A DNA stretch of 64,000 bases from Stenotrophomonas raiganjensis (SeqCode) (GCF_030658505.1 NZ_JAUTXR010000189.1:62001-126000), one strand, 5' to 3'. Shown: positions 37,501-45,772, counted from the first letter of the stretch. Notes: generated by a model from the letters alone, not told the origin. Numbers and translations: made by a program.

Positions 37501-38112
37501 GGCGGCCAGGGCGAGGAGCTGGCGCAGGCGGCGAAGTCGCTGATCTTCGCTTTCGGCCTGGCGATCTTCCTGGTCTACCTGGTGATGGCCTCGCAGTTCG
37601 AGTCGCTGCTGCACCCGTTCGTGATCCTGTTCACCATTCCGCTGGCGCTGGTCGGCGCGATCCTGGCACTGATGCTGACCGGCAAGCCGATTTCGGTGGT
37701 GGTGTTCATCGGCCTGATCCTGCTGGTCGGCCTGGTCACCAAGAACGCAATCATCCTGATCGACAAGGTCAACCAGCTGCGCGAGGCCGGCGTGGCCAAG
37801 CATGAAGCGCTGGTGGAAGGCGCGCGCTCGCGCCTGCGGCCGATCATCATGACCACCCTGTGCACGCTGTTCGGCTTCCTGCCGCTGGCGGTGGCGATGG
37901 GCGAGGGTGCCGAGGTGCGCGCACCGATGGCGATCACCGTGATTGGTGGCCTGCTGGTGTCGACCCTGCTGACCCTGCTGGTGATCCCGGTGGTGTACGA
38001 CCTGATGGATCGTCGTGGCGATGCCTATTACCGCGAGCGTGGCCGCAAGCACGCCGGCGGGATCGAGCCGGGCAGCGCAGGCAGCGCGGCGGGTGCGGAG
38101 GAACCGGCATGA
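34591..38112 (+). CDS. RND-family efflux permease 1 (enlarged)
   Basis: A 1173-aa inner-membrane RND transporter of the AcrB/HAE1 superfamily, about 130 residues longer than usual. Landmarks are NLLPDLSYPTLTVRTEYTGA, ITQPVEEAVGVVKNLRKLKS and the proton-relay GLVVDDSIVVLES in helix 4. Later come MASQFESLLHPFVILFTIPL and the C-terminal KNAIILIDKVNQLREAG. Extra sequence includes an Ala/Ser/Gly-rich insert (about 292-325, AAIAAASAAQSASSGGGSSV) in the first periplasmic domain, and a long amphipathic segment after helix 6 (about 565-640). The start overlaps the adaptor stop; the next pump overlaps its stop. The substrate is unknown. Confidence 0.94.
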   Translation: MTAPGHDHGASPASDGAAAGMRGGLVEFATRRRVTIAMCTVTLLLFGLIALGNLKVNLLPDLSYPTLTVRTEYTGAAPTEIETLITQPVEEAVGVVKNLRKLKSVSRTGQSDVVLEFAWGTNMDQASLEVRDKMEALNLPLEAKAPVLLRFNPSTEPIMRLVLSSKDAPATDADAIRELTGLRRYADEDLKKKLEPVTGVAAVKVGGGLEDEIQVDIDQQKLAQLNLPIDTVIKRLKDENINISGGRLEEGSQRFLVRTVNQFADLEEIRNLLVTTQASNGSAADSALQQMFNIAASTGSAAAIAAASAAQSASSGGGSSVVANGVPVRLKDVATVRQGYKEREAVIRLGGKESVELAIYKEGDANTVSTAEALRKRLEQIKGTFPADVEMTTIEDQSRFIEHAIADVKKDAVIGGLLAILIIFLFLRDGWSTFVISLSLPVSIIATFFFMGQMGLSLNVMSLGGLALATGLVVDDSIVVLESIAKARERGLGILQAAIAGTREVSMAVVASTLTTIAVFLPLVFVDGIAGQLFRDQALTVAIAIAISLLVSMTLIPMLSSLKGRPPLAFPEEAPNEPWQPQNRWQKPVALGRRGVVASVRWSFYALAWLVVRLWRGVVAVVGPVMRKASDLAMKPYAGAERGYLRLLPGALAHPGKVLGVATIIFVATMALVPMLGADLIPQLAQDRFEMTVKLPAGTPLKQTDALVRELQLAHGNGEGVASLYGVSGSGTRLDASPTESGENIGKLTVVMEGGGNARTEAEITERLRDTMGQHPGAQVDFARPALFSFSTPLEIELRGQDMATLEVAGQRLAAMLRGNAHYADVKSTVEEGFPEIQIRFDQERAGALGLTTRQIADVVVKKVRGDVATRYSFRDRKIDVLVRAQEGDRASVESIRRLIVNPGSTRPVTLDAVADVVATTGPSEIHRADQTRVAVVSANLRGIDLGAAMREVQQLVAEQPLGAGVGLHIGGQGEELAQAAKSLIFAFGLAIFLVYLVMASQFESLLHPFVILFTIPLALVGAILALMLTGKPISVVVFIGLILLVGLVTKNAIILIDKVNQLREAGVAKHEALVEGARSRLRPIIMTTLCTLFGFLPLAVAMGEGAEVRAPMAITVIGGLLVSTLLTLLVIPVVYDLMDRRGDAYYRERGRKHAGGIEPGSAGSAAGAEEPA

Positions 38113-41100
38113 GTGTCGCCGAGTTCTCCATCCGCCGCCCGGTCACCACCATCATGTGCTTCGTGTCACTGGTGGTGATCGGTCTGATCGCCTCGTTCCG
38201 GCTGCCGCTGGAGGCGCTGCCGGACATCTCCGCGCCGTTCCTGTTCGTGCAGATCCCGTACACCGGTTCAACCCCGGAGGAAGTGGAGCGGACCATCATC
38301 CGCCCGGTCGAGGAATCGCTGGCGACGATGACCGGCATCAAGCGCATGCGCTCGTCGGCGACTTCCGAGGCGGCGCTGATCTTCATCGAGTTCAGCGACT
38401 GGGACCGCGACATCGCCATCGCCGCCTCCGACGCACGCGAGCGCATCGATGCGATCCGCAGTGACCTGCCGGACGACCTGCAGCGCTACAACGTGTTCAA
38501 GTGGTCCAGCAGCGACCAGCCGGTGTTGAAGGTGCGCCTGGCCAGCACCACCGACCTGACCACCGCCTATGACATGCTCGACCGTGAGTTCAAGCGGCGC
38601 ATCGAGCGCATTCCCGGCGTGGCCCGTGTTGACATCACCGGCGCACCGCCGAACGAGGTGGAGATCGCCATCGACCCGAACCGGCTCAATGCGCATGGCC
38701 TGAGCATCAACGAGCTGAGCGAGCGCCTGCGCACGCTGAATTTCTCGATCTCGGCCGGGCAGATCGACGACAACGGCCAGCGCGTGCGCGTGCAGCCGGT
38801 GGGCGAGATCACCGACCTGCAGGAAATGCGCGACCTGGTGATCAACGCCAAGGGCCTGCGCCTGGGTGACATCGCCGATGTGCGCCTGAAGCCGGCGCGG
38901 ATGAACTACGGGCGCCGCCTGGACGGCAACCCGGCGGTCGGCCTGGATATCTTCAAGGAGCGCAGCGCCAACCTGGTGGAGGTGTCGCGCGCGGCGCTGG
39001 CCGAGGTCGAATCGATCCGTGCCGAAGCCTCGATGCGCGACGTGCAGATCAAGGTGATCGACAACCAGGGCAAGGCCGTGACGTCGTCGCTGCTGGAACT
39101 GGCCGAGGCCGGTGCGGTCGGCCTGATCCTGTCGATCACGGTGTTGTTCTTCTTCCTGCGCCATTGGCCGTCGACGCTGATGGTGACCCTGGCCATTCCG
39201 ATCTGCTTCACCATCACCCTGGGTTTCATGTACTTCGTCGGGGTGACGCTCAACATCCTGACCATGATGGGCCTGCTGCTGGCCGTCGGCATGCTGGTCG
39301 ACAACGCCGTGGTGGTGGTGGAGAGCATCTACCAGGAGCGCGAGCGCATGCCCGGGCAGCCACGGCTGGCCTCGATCATCGGCACCCGCAACGTGGCCAT
39401 CGCGCTCAGCGCCGGTACGCTGTGCCACTGCATCGTGTTCGTGCCGAACCTGTTCGGCGAGACCAACAACATCAGCATCTTCATGGCGCAGATCGCGATC
39501 ACCATCTCGGTCTCGCTGCTGGCCTCGTGGCTGGTTGCGGTCAGCCTCATCCCGATGCTGTCCGCGCGCATGGCCACGCCCAAGCTGGTGCACTCGCAGA
39601 CCGGCATGATCGCGCGCCTGCAGCGCCGCTACGCCAGGCTGCTGGACTGGTCGCTGCACCATCGCGGCTGGAGCCTGCTCGGCATCGTGCTGGTGGTGCT
39701 GGTCAGCCTGGTGCCGATGAAGCTGACCAAGGTCGACATGTTCGGTGGCGATGGCGGCAAGGACATCTTCATCGGCTATATGTGGAAGGGCGCCTACACC
39801 TATCGCCAGATGTCCGAGGAAGTGGCGCGCGTGGAGAACTGGATCGACGCCAACCGTGAACGCCTGCACGTCAAGCAGGTCTATTCCTGGTACAGCGAGC
39901 AGGAAGGCAGCTCGACCGTGGTAACCCTGGACGAGAAGTACGCCAAGGACATCAAGTCGCTGCAGGAAGAGCTGCGCAAGGGCCTGCCGAAGTCCGCCCG
40001 CACCGACTATTTCGTCGGCAACCAGGGCGGTGACGGCGGCGGTGGTGGCAACCAGGGCGTGCAGGTGCAGCTGGTCGGCGACTCCAGTTCGATGCTGCAG
40101 GAGATCGGCCAGGAAGTGGTGCCGCTGCTGGCCCAGCGCGCCGAGCTGCGCGACGTGCGCATCGACAATGGCGAGAAGGGCGGCGAACTGAAGGTTCGTG
40201 TCGACCGCGAGCGCGCCGCCGCATTCGGTTTCAATGCCGAGCAGGTCGCCAGTTTCGTCGGCCTGGCCCTGCGCGGCGCGCCGATGCGCGAGTTCCGCCG
40301 CGGTGACAACGAAGTGCCGGTATGGGTGCGTTTCGCCGGTGCCGAGCAGAGCAGCCCGGAAGACCTGGCCGGCTTCAGCGTGCGCACCGGCGACGGCCGA
40401 AGCGTGCCGCTGCTGAGCCTGGTCACCGTCGACGTCGGTTCGTCGGCCACCCAGATCGGCCGCACCAACCGCCAGACCACGCTGACCATCAAGGCCAACC
40501 TGGCCGAGAAGGTCACCGCGCCGGATGGCCGCAAGGCGATGGAGTCGGTGCTCAAGCCGATGAACTTCCCGGCGGGTTACGGCTACACCTTCGATGGCGG
40601 CGACTACGGCAACGACGACGAGGCCATGCAGCAGATGGTGTTCAACCTGCTGATCGCGCTGGTGATGATCTACGTGGTGATGGCGGCGGTGTTCGAGTCG
40701 CTGCTGTTCCCGGCGGCGATCATGAGTGGCGTGCTGTTCTCGATCTTCGGCGTGTTCTGGCTGTTCTGGATCACCGGCACCTCGTTCGGGATCATGTCCT
40801 TCATCGGCATCCTGGTGCTGATGGGCGTAGTGGTGAACAACGGCATCGTGATGATCGAACACATCAACAACCTGCGGCGCGGCGGCATGGGCCGAACGCA
40901 GGCGTTGGTGGAAGGCTCTCGCGAGCGGCTGCGCCCGATCATGATGACGATGGGCACGGCGATCCTGGCGATGGTGCCGATCTCGCTGACCAATACGCAG
41001 ATGTTCGGCAATGGCCCGGAGTACGCGCCGATGGCGCGCGCGATCGCCGGCGGCCTGGCGTTCTCGACCGTGGTCAGCCTGCTGTTCCTGCCGACGATCT

Positions 41101-41195
41101 ATGCGGTGCTGGACGACCTGCGAACCGCCGTCACGCGGCTGATCCGCCGTGCGCGCGGAGTGGAGATGGTAGAGCCGGGCGCTGCCCGGCTGTAA
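38109..41195 (+). CDS. RND-family efflux permease 2
   Basis: A 1028-aa RND transporter, not closely similar to its neighbour. It begins MSVAEFSIRRPVTTIMCFVS and has ALPDISAPFLFVQIPYTGST, the helix-4 relay LAVGMLVDNAVVVVES and a C-terminal VVNNGIVMIEHINNLRRGG. A Gly-rich loop (GNQGGDGGGGGNQGVQVQ) interrupts the second periplasmic domain. It overlaps permease 1 by 4 bases, so adaptor and both pumps form one operon. They may assemble as a mixed trimer, as MdtB/MdtC do, or act separately. Its last codons (EPGAARL, stop) lie in a SMAG hairpin. A strong terminator follows. Confidence 0.94.
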   Translation: MSVAEFSIRRPVTTIMCFVSLVVIGLIASFRLPLEALPDISAPFLFVQIPYTGSTPEEVERTIIRPVEESLATMTGIKRMRSSATSEAALIFIEFSDWDRDIAIAASDARERIDAIRSDLPDDLQRYNVFKWSSSDQPVLKVRLASTTDLTTAYDMLDREFKRRIERIPGVARVDITGAPPNEVEIAIDPNRLNAHGLSINELSERLRTLNFSISAGQIDDNGQRVRVQPVGEITDLQEMRDLVINAKGLRLGDIADVRLKPARMNYGRRLDGNPAVGLDIFKERSANLVEVSRAALAEVESIRAEASMRDVQIKVIDNQGKAVTSSLLELAEAGAVGLILSITVLFFFLRHWPSTLMVTLAIPICFTITLGFMYFVGVTLNILTMMGLLLAVGMLVDNAVVVVESIYQERERMPGQPRLASIIGTRNVAIALSAGTLCHCIVFVPNLFGETNNISIFMAQIAITISVSLLASWLVAVSLIPMLSARMATPKLVHSQTGMIARLQRRYARLLDWSLHHRGWSLLGIVLVVLVSLVPMKLTKVDMFGGDGGKDIFIGYMWKGAYTYRQMSEEVARVENWIDANRERLHVKQVYSWYSEQEGSSTVVTLDEKYAKDIKSLQEELRKGLPKSARTDYFVGNQGGDGGGGGNQGVQVQLVGDSSSMLQEIGQEVVPLLAQRAELRDVRIDNGEKGGELKVRVDRERAAAFGFNAEQVASFVGLALRGAPMREFRRGDNEVPVWVRFAGAEQSSPEDLAGFSVRTGDGRSVPLLSLVTVDVGSSATQIGRTNRQTTLTIKANLAEKVTAPDGRKAMESVLKPMNFPAGYGYTFDGGDYGNDDEAMQQMVFNLLIALVMIYVVMAAVFESLLFPAAIMSGVLFSIFGVFWLFWITGTSFGIMSFIGILVLMGVVVNNGIVMIEHINNLRRGGMGRTQALVEGSRERLRPIMMTMGTAILAMVPISLTNTQMFGNGPEYAPMARAIAGGLAFSTVVSLLFLPTIYAVLDDLRTAVTRLIRRARGVEMVEPGAARL
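41169..41191 (+). repeat. SMAG hairpin overlapping the 3' end of the RND permease 2 gene
   Basis: GTAG (41169-41172) plus AGCCGGGC/GCCCGGCT (41173-41180, 41184-41191). The permease stop codon is at 41193-41195, so the repeat supplies the last codons. Confidence 0.85.
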
Positions 41196-41218
41196 TGCAC
41201 GTCAACGTGTTGTGGTGT

Positions 41219-41260
41219 GGGGGAGGCCGGTCGTAGTGGGGCGGCCTCCCCCTTTTTTTT
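41219..41260 (+). terminator. Rho-independent terminator of the RND operon
   Basis: An 11-bp stem GGGGGAGGCCG/CGGCCTCCCCC (41219-41229, 41242-41252) followed by eight T. Confidence 0.92.
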
Positions 41261-41275
41261 GCTGGGTATGGCGGC

Positions 41276-41323
41276 GCCAACCACGGTTGGCACCTGCCAG
41301 AGCGCAGTCGAGCGTGGCTCGAC
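41276..41323. repeat. SMAG-like hairpin pair
   Basis: GCCAACC/GGTTGGC (41276-41291) and GTCGAGC/GCTCGAC (41307-41323), 14 bp beyond the TraB-family stop. Confidence 0.7.
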
Positions 41324-41337
41324 GCGACACAAAGCAA

Positions 41338-42570
41338 TCAACCGGCGACCTTGCCCCACACCTTGAACGTGGTCAGCCACAGGCCGAGCATGCTGCCGAT
41401 GTTGGTCAGCATGAAGGTCAGCACCACGCGGGTGACGCGGTTGCGGTACCAGCCTTTCAGGCTTTGCGCATCGTCGCGCAGCTTCAGGAAGTCCTCGTAG
41501 GCGGGTTTGCGCACACGGGCTTCCACCAGGGCCGAGAATGCGCCGGTCGGGATGCTCAGGCGGAACGGCTTGAACGGGGCCACCGCGATCGCGGTGAGGA
41601 TGCTCAGCGGATGACCACCGGCCAGCAGGCAGCCCAGGCCCGCCAGGCCGCCGGTGTACATCGCCCAGGTCGCCAGCAGTTCGGTGCCCACGCCCAGACC
41701 ACCGCGGTAGAAGCCCACGCCGATGCCGGTTGCCACGATGGCCAGGATGGCCAGCGTGAACCACGGGATGTTGCGCTTCTTCGGCACTGCTTCCAGCTCG
41801 GCGCGCAGCGGCGCCGGTGCTTCGGTGTCGGTTTCCAGGTAACGCGCCAGGCCAGCAAGGTGGCCCGCACCGACAACCGCCAGCACTTCGCGCTGCTGCG
41901 GGTTGTGTTCCTCGCGCAGGCGCGTGGCCATGTAGCGGTCGCGCTCGCCGATGATGGTCTCGTACAGTGCCGGGCTCTCGCTGGCGAACTCGCCGAAGCT
42001 CGATTCCAGCATGTCGCCCTGCTTGAGCTTTTCGATCTCGTTCTCGCCCACTTCCTCGGAAGAGAACAGGCCGGCACCGAGGCCTGCGATCAGCTTCAGC
42101 CTGCCGAAGAAGCCGAGCCGCTGCGAGGCGCGGCGGAAGGTCAGGCCGACCTCGCGGTCGATCAGGTGCACCGGCAGGTCGCGTTCGCGCGCCAGTTCCA
42201 CCGCGCGTTTCAGTTCCGCGCCCGGCTCGATGTCCAGCTGTTCGGCCAGGCGACGCTGGTAGGCGGACAGGGCCAGGTTGGCGGCGAACAGGGCGACACG
42301 GCCCTTGCGGATCACCTCGACCAGATCGAGCTTGGCCAGCGTGTCCGGATCGCTCAGCGCCTGCAGGCGCTGCGGGTCCAGTTCAACGGCAACGGCATCG
42401 AAGCGGCCGCTGTCAATGGCCTTTTCCACCGCCTCGACACTGGCACGGGAAACGTGGGCGGTGCCCAGCAGGGTGTAGCGCACGCCATCGCGTTCGACGA
42501 CGCGCACCGGCTGGCCGGCGAACAGATCGTCGCCGGTTTCGGGAAGGGTTTCGGTCATGGGTTCATTCAT
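41338..42570 (-). CDS. TraB/PrgY-family membrane protein
   Basis: A 410-aa protein of the TraB/PrgY (TIKI-like) family. The N-terminal domain contains RYTLLGTAHVSRASVEAVEK, DAVAVELDPQRLQAL and, further on, AVVGAGHLAGLARYL, which include the conserved GxxH and Glu residues proposed to form a metalloprotease-like site. The C-terminal third has several membrane segments (FTLAILAIVATGIGVGFYRG and later). PrgY acts against a peptide pheromone in enterococci; bacterial chromosomal members are mostly uncharacterised. Starts at 42570 and 42558 are possible. The first overlaps the GNAT stop, indicating coupling with the genes upstream (GNAT, aguB). Confidence 0.88.
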   Translation of the reverse strand: MNEPMTETLPETGDDLFAGQPVRVVERDGVRYTLLGTAHVSRASVEAVEKAIDSGRFDAVAVELDPQRLQALSDPDTLAKLDLVEVIRKGRVALFAANLALSAYQRRLAEQLDIEPGAELKRAVELARERDLPVHLIDREVGLTFRRASQRLGFFGRLKLIAGLGAGLFSSEEVGENEIEKLKQGDMLESSFGEFASESPALYETIIGERDRYMATRLREEHNPQQREVLAVVGAGHLAGLARYLETDTEAPAPLRAELEAVPKKRNIPWFTLAILAIVATGIGVGFYRGGLGVGTELLATWAMYTGGLAGLGCLLAGGHPLSILTAIAVAPFKPFRLSIPTGAFSALVEARVRKPAYEDFLKLRDDAQSLKGWYRNRVTRVVLTFMLTNIGSMLGLWLTTFKVWGKVAG

Positions 42571-43093
42571 TGGAAGGTGCGGTATCGGCGCCGTCGCCCA
42601 GCGCGCGCTGCATCTGCACGGTATCCAGCCAGCGGCCGTGCTTGCGGCCGAGGCCACGGAACACGCCGACCCGCTCGAAGCCGAAGCGTTCGTGCAGCTT
42701 GATCGATGCGGTGTTGGTCGGTTCGCCGATCACCGCCACCATCTGCCGGTAGCCACGCGCCACGCAGGCGTCGATCAAGGCCTGCAGCAGGCCGGTGCCG
42801 ACCCCCTGGCCCTGGAAACGGGCATCGACGTAGACCGAGTTCTCCACGGTCCACTGGTAGGCGATGCGGGTGCGATAGGTGTTGGCGTAGGCATAGCCAG
42901 CCACCTGGCCGTCGATCTCGGCGACCAGGTAGGGGAAGCCGCGATCGATGATGTCGCGCATGCGGCGCAGCATCTCGGTCGCGTCCGGGATGTCGTACTC
43001 GTAGGTGTTGACGAAATCTGTCACTTCCACCGCGTAGATCGCGGTGATTGCGTCGATGTCGGCCGGGCCGGCATCACGGATGAGGACGGCCAT
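42563..43093 (-). CDS. GNAT-family N-acetyltransferase (phosphinothricin acetyltransferase-like)
   Basis: A 176-aa acetyltransferase beginning MAVLIRDAGPADIDAITAIY. The sequence TYEYDIPDATEMLRRMRDII and the acetyl-CoA loop VDARFQGQGVGTGLLQALID (Q/RxxGxG/A as QGQGVG) place it in the Pat/Bar-like group. EPTNTASIKLHERFGFERVG is also typical. It is located between aguB (14 bp upstream) and a TraB-family gene (overlapping), so it is part of a minus-strand operon. The amine substrate is unknown; closeness to aguB does not fix it. Confidence 0.92.
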   Translation of the reverse strand: MAVLIRDAGPADIDAITAIYAVEVTDFVNTYEYDIPDATEMLRRMRDIIDRGFPYLVAEIDGQVAGYAYANTYRTRIAYQWTVENSVYVDARFQGQGVGTGLLQALIDACVARGYRQMVAVIGEPTNTASIKLHERFGFERVGVFRGLGRKHGRWLDTVQMQRALGDGADTAPSNE

Positions 43094-43107
43094 GCGCGGG
43101 CTCCGGC

Positions 43108-43995
43108 TCAGTCGATGTAGCGCTTGAGCAGGTCGCCGTACGCGTCGATGCGACGGTCGCGCAGGAACGGCCAGATGCGGCGCACATGCTCGCTGCGCTG
43201 CAGGTCGACATCGCACAGCAGCACCGTGGCGTCGGTGCCGGCTTCGGCCAGGAACTCGCCCTGCGGGCCGAGCACGTGGCTGTTGCCCCAGAACTGGATG
43301 CCCGACGCGCCCAGCGGCGAGGCCTCGTGGCCGACGCGGTTGCAGCTCAGCACCGGCAAGCCGTTGGCCACGGCGTGGCCGCGGTGGCTCAGCACCCAGG
43401 CGTCGCGCTGGCGGGTCTTCTCGTCCTGCACGTCGTCCGGGTCCCAGCCGATCGCGGTCGGGTACAGCAGCAGCTCGGCACCGGCCAGCGCCATCAGGCG
43501 CGCCGCTTCCGGATACCACTGGTCCCAGCACACCAGCACGCCAAGGCGGCCCACCGAGGTGTCGATCGGCTTGAAGCCGATGTCGCCCGGAGTGAAGTAG
43601 AACTTCTCGTAGAAGCCCGGATCGTCCGGGATGTGCATCTTGCGGTACTTGCCGAGCAGGGTGCCGTCCTTCTCGAACACTACGGCGGTGTTGTGGTACA
43701 GGCCGGCAGCGCGGCGTTCGAACAGCGAACCGACCAGCACCACGCCATGCTTCTTCGCCAGCGCGCCCAGGCGCTCGGTGCTCGGGCCCGGAATCGGCTC
43801 GGCCAGGTCGAATTCGTCCACCGACTCGTGCTGGCAGAAGTACGGACCGTTGTGCAATTCCTGCAGCAGCACCAGCTTGGCACCCTGGGCAGCCGCCTCG
43901 GCCACGCGTGCTTCGATCACCGCCAGGTTGGCGGCGGCATCACCGTGGTTGCGCTCCTGGATCAGGGCGACGGTAAGGGGGCTGCGCGAGTTCAT
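43108..43995 (-). CDS. aguB: N-carbamoylputrescine amidase
   Basis: AguB hydrolyses N-carbamoylputrescine to putrescine, CO2 and ammonia, the last step of the agmatine route to putrescine. The 295-aa nitrilase-superfamily enzyme has the catalytic triad Glu46 (LVLLQELHNG), Lys119 (GKYRKMHIPDD) and Cys156 (GVLVCWDQWYPE). The start at 43995 (MNSRSPLTVALIQERN) is chosen over a further upstream ATG within SMAG DNA. aguA, the preceding pathway step, lies 225 bp upstream on the same strand, with four SMAG hairpins between. Confidence 0.95.
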   Translation of the reverse strand: MNSRSPLTVALIQERNHGDAAANLAVIEARVAEAAAQGAKLVLLQELHNGPYFCQHESVDEFDLAEPIPGPSTERLGALAKKHGVVLVGSLFERRAAGLYHNTAVVFEKDGTLLGKYRKMHIPDDPGFYEKFYFTPGDIGFKPIDTSVGRLGVLVCWDQWYPEAARLMALAGAELLLYPTAIGWDPDDVQDEKTRQRDAWVLSHRGHAVANGLPVLSCNRVGHEASPLGASGIQFWGNSHVLGPQGEFLAEAGTDATVLLCDVDLQRSEHVRRIWPFLRDRRIDAYGDLLKRYID

Positions 43996-44078
43996 GCGGG
44001 GCGTTCCTGCGGGGGAAAACCTGCATGTTAGCGCGGATGAGCGGCGACAGCGTGTCGCGCGCTGAATGGGCCGGTGTT

Positions 44079-44213
44079 GTAGAGCCGAGCCCATGCTCGG
44101 CTGCGCTCTGCTCCGGTTGCCCGAGCGCGCCAGCCGAGCGTGGGCTCGGCTCTACAAAAGGCCAGTCGAGCATGGCTCGACTCTACAAAAGTGGTGCCGG
44201 GCGGGGCCCGGCG
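44079..44213. repeat. Cluster of four SMAG hairpins between aguA and aguB
   Basis: The hairpins are: GTAG with AGCCGAGC/GCTCGGCT (44079-44102); AGCCGAGC/GCTCGGCT with CTAC (44132-44155); AGTCGAGC/GCTCGACT with CTAC (44164-44186); and TGCCGGGC/GCCCGGCG (44195-44213). The first two share their stem, so they form an inverted dimer. Confidence 0.9.
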
Positions 44214-44220
44214 TCATCCG

Positions 44221-45258
44221 TCAGGCCTTCAGCAGCCCTTCCGGCAGCTGCATGGTGATGCAGTGCAGGCTGCCGTTCTGCCAGATCAGCGAGCGGCAGG
44301 GCACCTGTACGATCTCGCGACCCGGGTGCGCCTCTGCCAGCACGTCGCGGGCCAGGTCATCGGCCGGATCGCCGTAGGCCGGCATCAGCACCGCGCCATT
44401 GACGATCAGGTAGTTGGCGTACGAGGCGGCCAGGCGGCGGCCCTCGTCGATCACCGGCTGGGCCCACGGCAGCGGGAACAGGCGGTACGGCTGGCCATCC
44501 CTGGTGCGCAGCGCGGCCAGTTCGTTACCCATCGCCTGCAGCTCGGCGTAGTGCGAGTCGCTGGCGTCGTCGCAGGCCTGGTAGACGATGCTGTCAGCCG
44601 AAGCGAAGCGGGCGAGGGTGTCGATGTGCGCGTCGGTGTCGTCGCCTTCCAGGTAACCGTGGTCGAGCCACAGCACGCGGTCCTGCTGCAGCCAGTCGGC
44701 CAGGTCGGCGCTCAGGCTGGCGCGGTCGCGGTCCGGGTGGCGCTCGTGCAGGCACTTCCAGGTGGTCAGCAGGGTGCCTTCGCCGTCGGTCTCGATGCCG
44801 CCGCCTTCCAGTGCGAACGGAATGCTGCGCACCGGGGCGTCGTTGAACACCCCGGCCTGGTTGAGCACGCCCACCAGCTGGTCGTCGAGGGTGGCGTCGA
44901 ACTTACCGCCCCAGCCGGTGAAGCGGAAATCCAGCAGCTGGAAACCGCCATCGGCGCGGCGCAGGGTGATCGGGCCGGAGTCGCGCAGCCAGGTATCGTC
45001 GTAGGCGGCCGTGGTGAAGTGGACCTTGTCCATGTCGATGCGGTTGGAGCGCAGCCGCATTTCGGCGTAGGTCTCCACATCGTCGTCGGCCACGCAGATC
45101 AGCACCGGCTGGAAGCGGGTGATGGCCGCGACCAGGGCGATGTAGGTCTCTTCCACCTGGCCCAGGCGGTCGGCCCAGTCGGTGTCGGCGGTGGGCCAGG
45201 CAATCAGGACGCCGCTCTGGGCTTCCCACTCGGCAGGAAAACGAAGGGTCTGGTTCAT
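44221..45258 (-). CDS. aguA: Agmatine deiminase
   Basis: AguA converts agmatine to N-carbamoylputrescine and ammonia. The 345-aa protein belongs to the guanidino-group-modifying fold. It contains SGVLIAWPTADTDWADRL, DDTWLRDSGPITLRRADGG, FALEGGGIETDGEGTLLTT, YLEGDDTDAHIDTLARF, and the nucleophile Cys333 in WQNGSLHCITMQLP. The start at 45258 is the family N-terminus. It acts immediately before AguB. The SMAG cluster between the two may process or stabilise the shared transcript. Confidence 0.95.
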   Translation of the reverse strand: MNQTLRFPAEWEAQSGVLIAWPTADTDWADRLGQVEETYIALVAAITRFQPVLICVADDDVETYAEMRLRSNRIDMDKVHFTTAAYDDTWLRDSGPITLRRADGGFQLLDFRFTGWGGKFDATLDDQLVGVLNQAGVFNDAPVRSIPFALEGGGIETDGEGTLLTTWKCLHERHPDRDRASLSADLADWLQQDRVLWLDHGYLEGDDTDAHIDTLARFASADSIVYQACDDASDSHYAELQAMGNELAALRTRDGQPYRLFPLPWAQPVIDEGRRLAASYANYLIVNGAVLMPAYGDPADDLARDVLAEAHPGREIVQVPCRSLIWQNGSLHCITMQLPEGLLKA

Positions 45259-45297
45259 GGTCTCGCTACACAGGCCCGCCCACGGCGGGTAAAGGGA

Positions 45298-45627
45298 TCA
45301 ACGGATCGGCGGTTTCGGGCCGATTTCGTTCGGGTCCGCCTGGTTGGCCACCACGTCGATCACCTTCTGCTTCTCGAAGTAGACGGTGAACTGCGGGTAC
45401 ACCCAGCGGTTGATGGTCGGCCATTGCCGCTTCTGCCCGCCACGCGGCTGCAGCTGTTCGCTCGGCGCGCCGAACTGCGCCTGCACCTGCTGCATGCTCT
45501 GGCCGCGCACGGGCAGGGCGCCGGCCGGCTTCTCGCGGGCACGGTCGACAAGCAGGGTATCGGCCAGTGCCGGCGTGGCAGCGGCCAGGGTGGCCATCAC
45601 GGCCAGGGCGGACAGGTAACGCTTCAT
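45298..45627 (-). CDS. Small secreted protein with SmpA/BamE-like fold
   Basis: A 109-aa exported protein. The signal peptide ends at ATPALA-D (about residue 22), leaving a mature domain of about 87 residues. The motif VRGQSMQQVQAQFGAPSEQL resembles the GMsxxqVxxllGxP turn of SmpA/OmlA (BamE-like) domains, followed by W..NRWVYPQFTVYFEKQKVI, a beta-hairpin-like segment. It has no lipobox, so it is probably soluble in the periplasm. It is upstream of aguA on the same strand, 39 bp apart, and may be co-transcribed. Function unknown. Confidence 0.75.
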   Translation of the reverse strand: MKRYLSALAVMATLAAATPALADTLLVDRAREKPAGALPVRGQSMQQVQAQFGAPSEQLQPRGGQKRQWPTINRWVYPQFTVYFEKQKVIDVVANQADPNEIGPKPPIR

Positions 45628-45693
45628 CTCGATCTACTCCCCAGTGGTCAAGAAAGGCGATTACAGCAAAAACGGCAGGAAAAAGCCGCACAA

Positions 45694-45719
45694 ACAAAAA
45701 ACCGCCCGAAGGCGGTTTC
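45694..45719 (-). terminator. Rho-independent terminator of rpmJ
   Basis: On the minus strand, AAACCGCC-TTCG-GGCGGTTT followed by T-rich sequence, about 54 bp after the rpmJ stop. Confidence 0.88.
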
Positions 45720-45772
45720 TTGCATCGGGTCGGCCCCGCGTAGGGCCAGCCGCAGCCGGAAGGCTGTGAGGC

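Noticed and set aside
34462..38052. A continuous minus-strand open frame of about 1196 codons opposite RND permease 1
   Set aside because: His/Gln/Arg/Asp-rich low-complexity translation typical of antisense frames in GC-rich genes; the plus strand encodes an unmistakable RND pump.
38268..40862. A minus-strand open frame of about 864 codons opposite RND permease 2
   Set aside because: Same reason: repetitive H/D/Q/R composition, no domain, and it lies fully inside a real gene.
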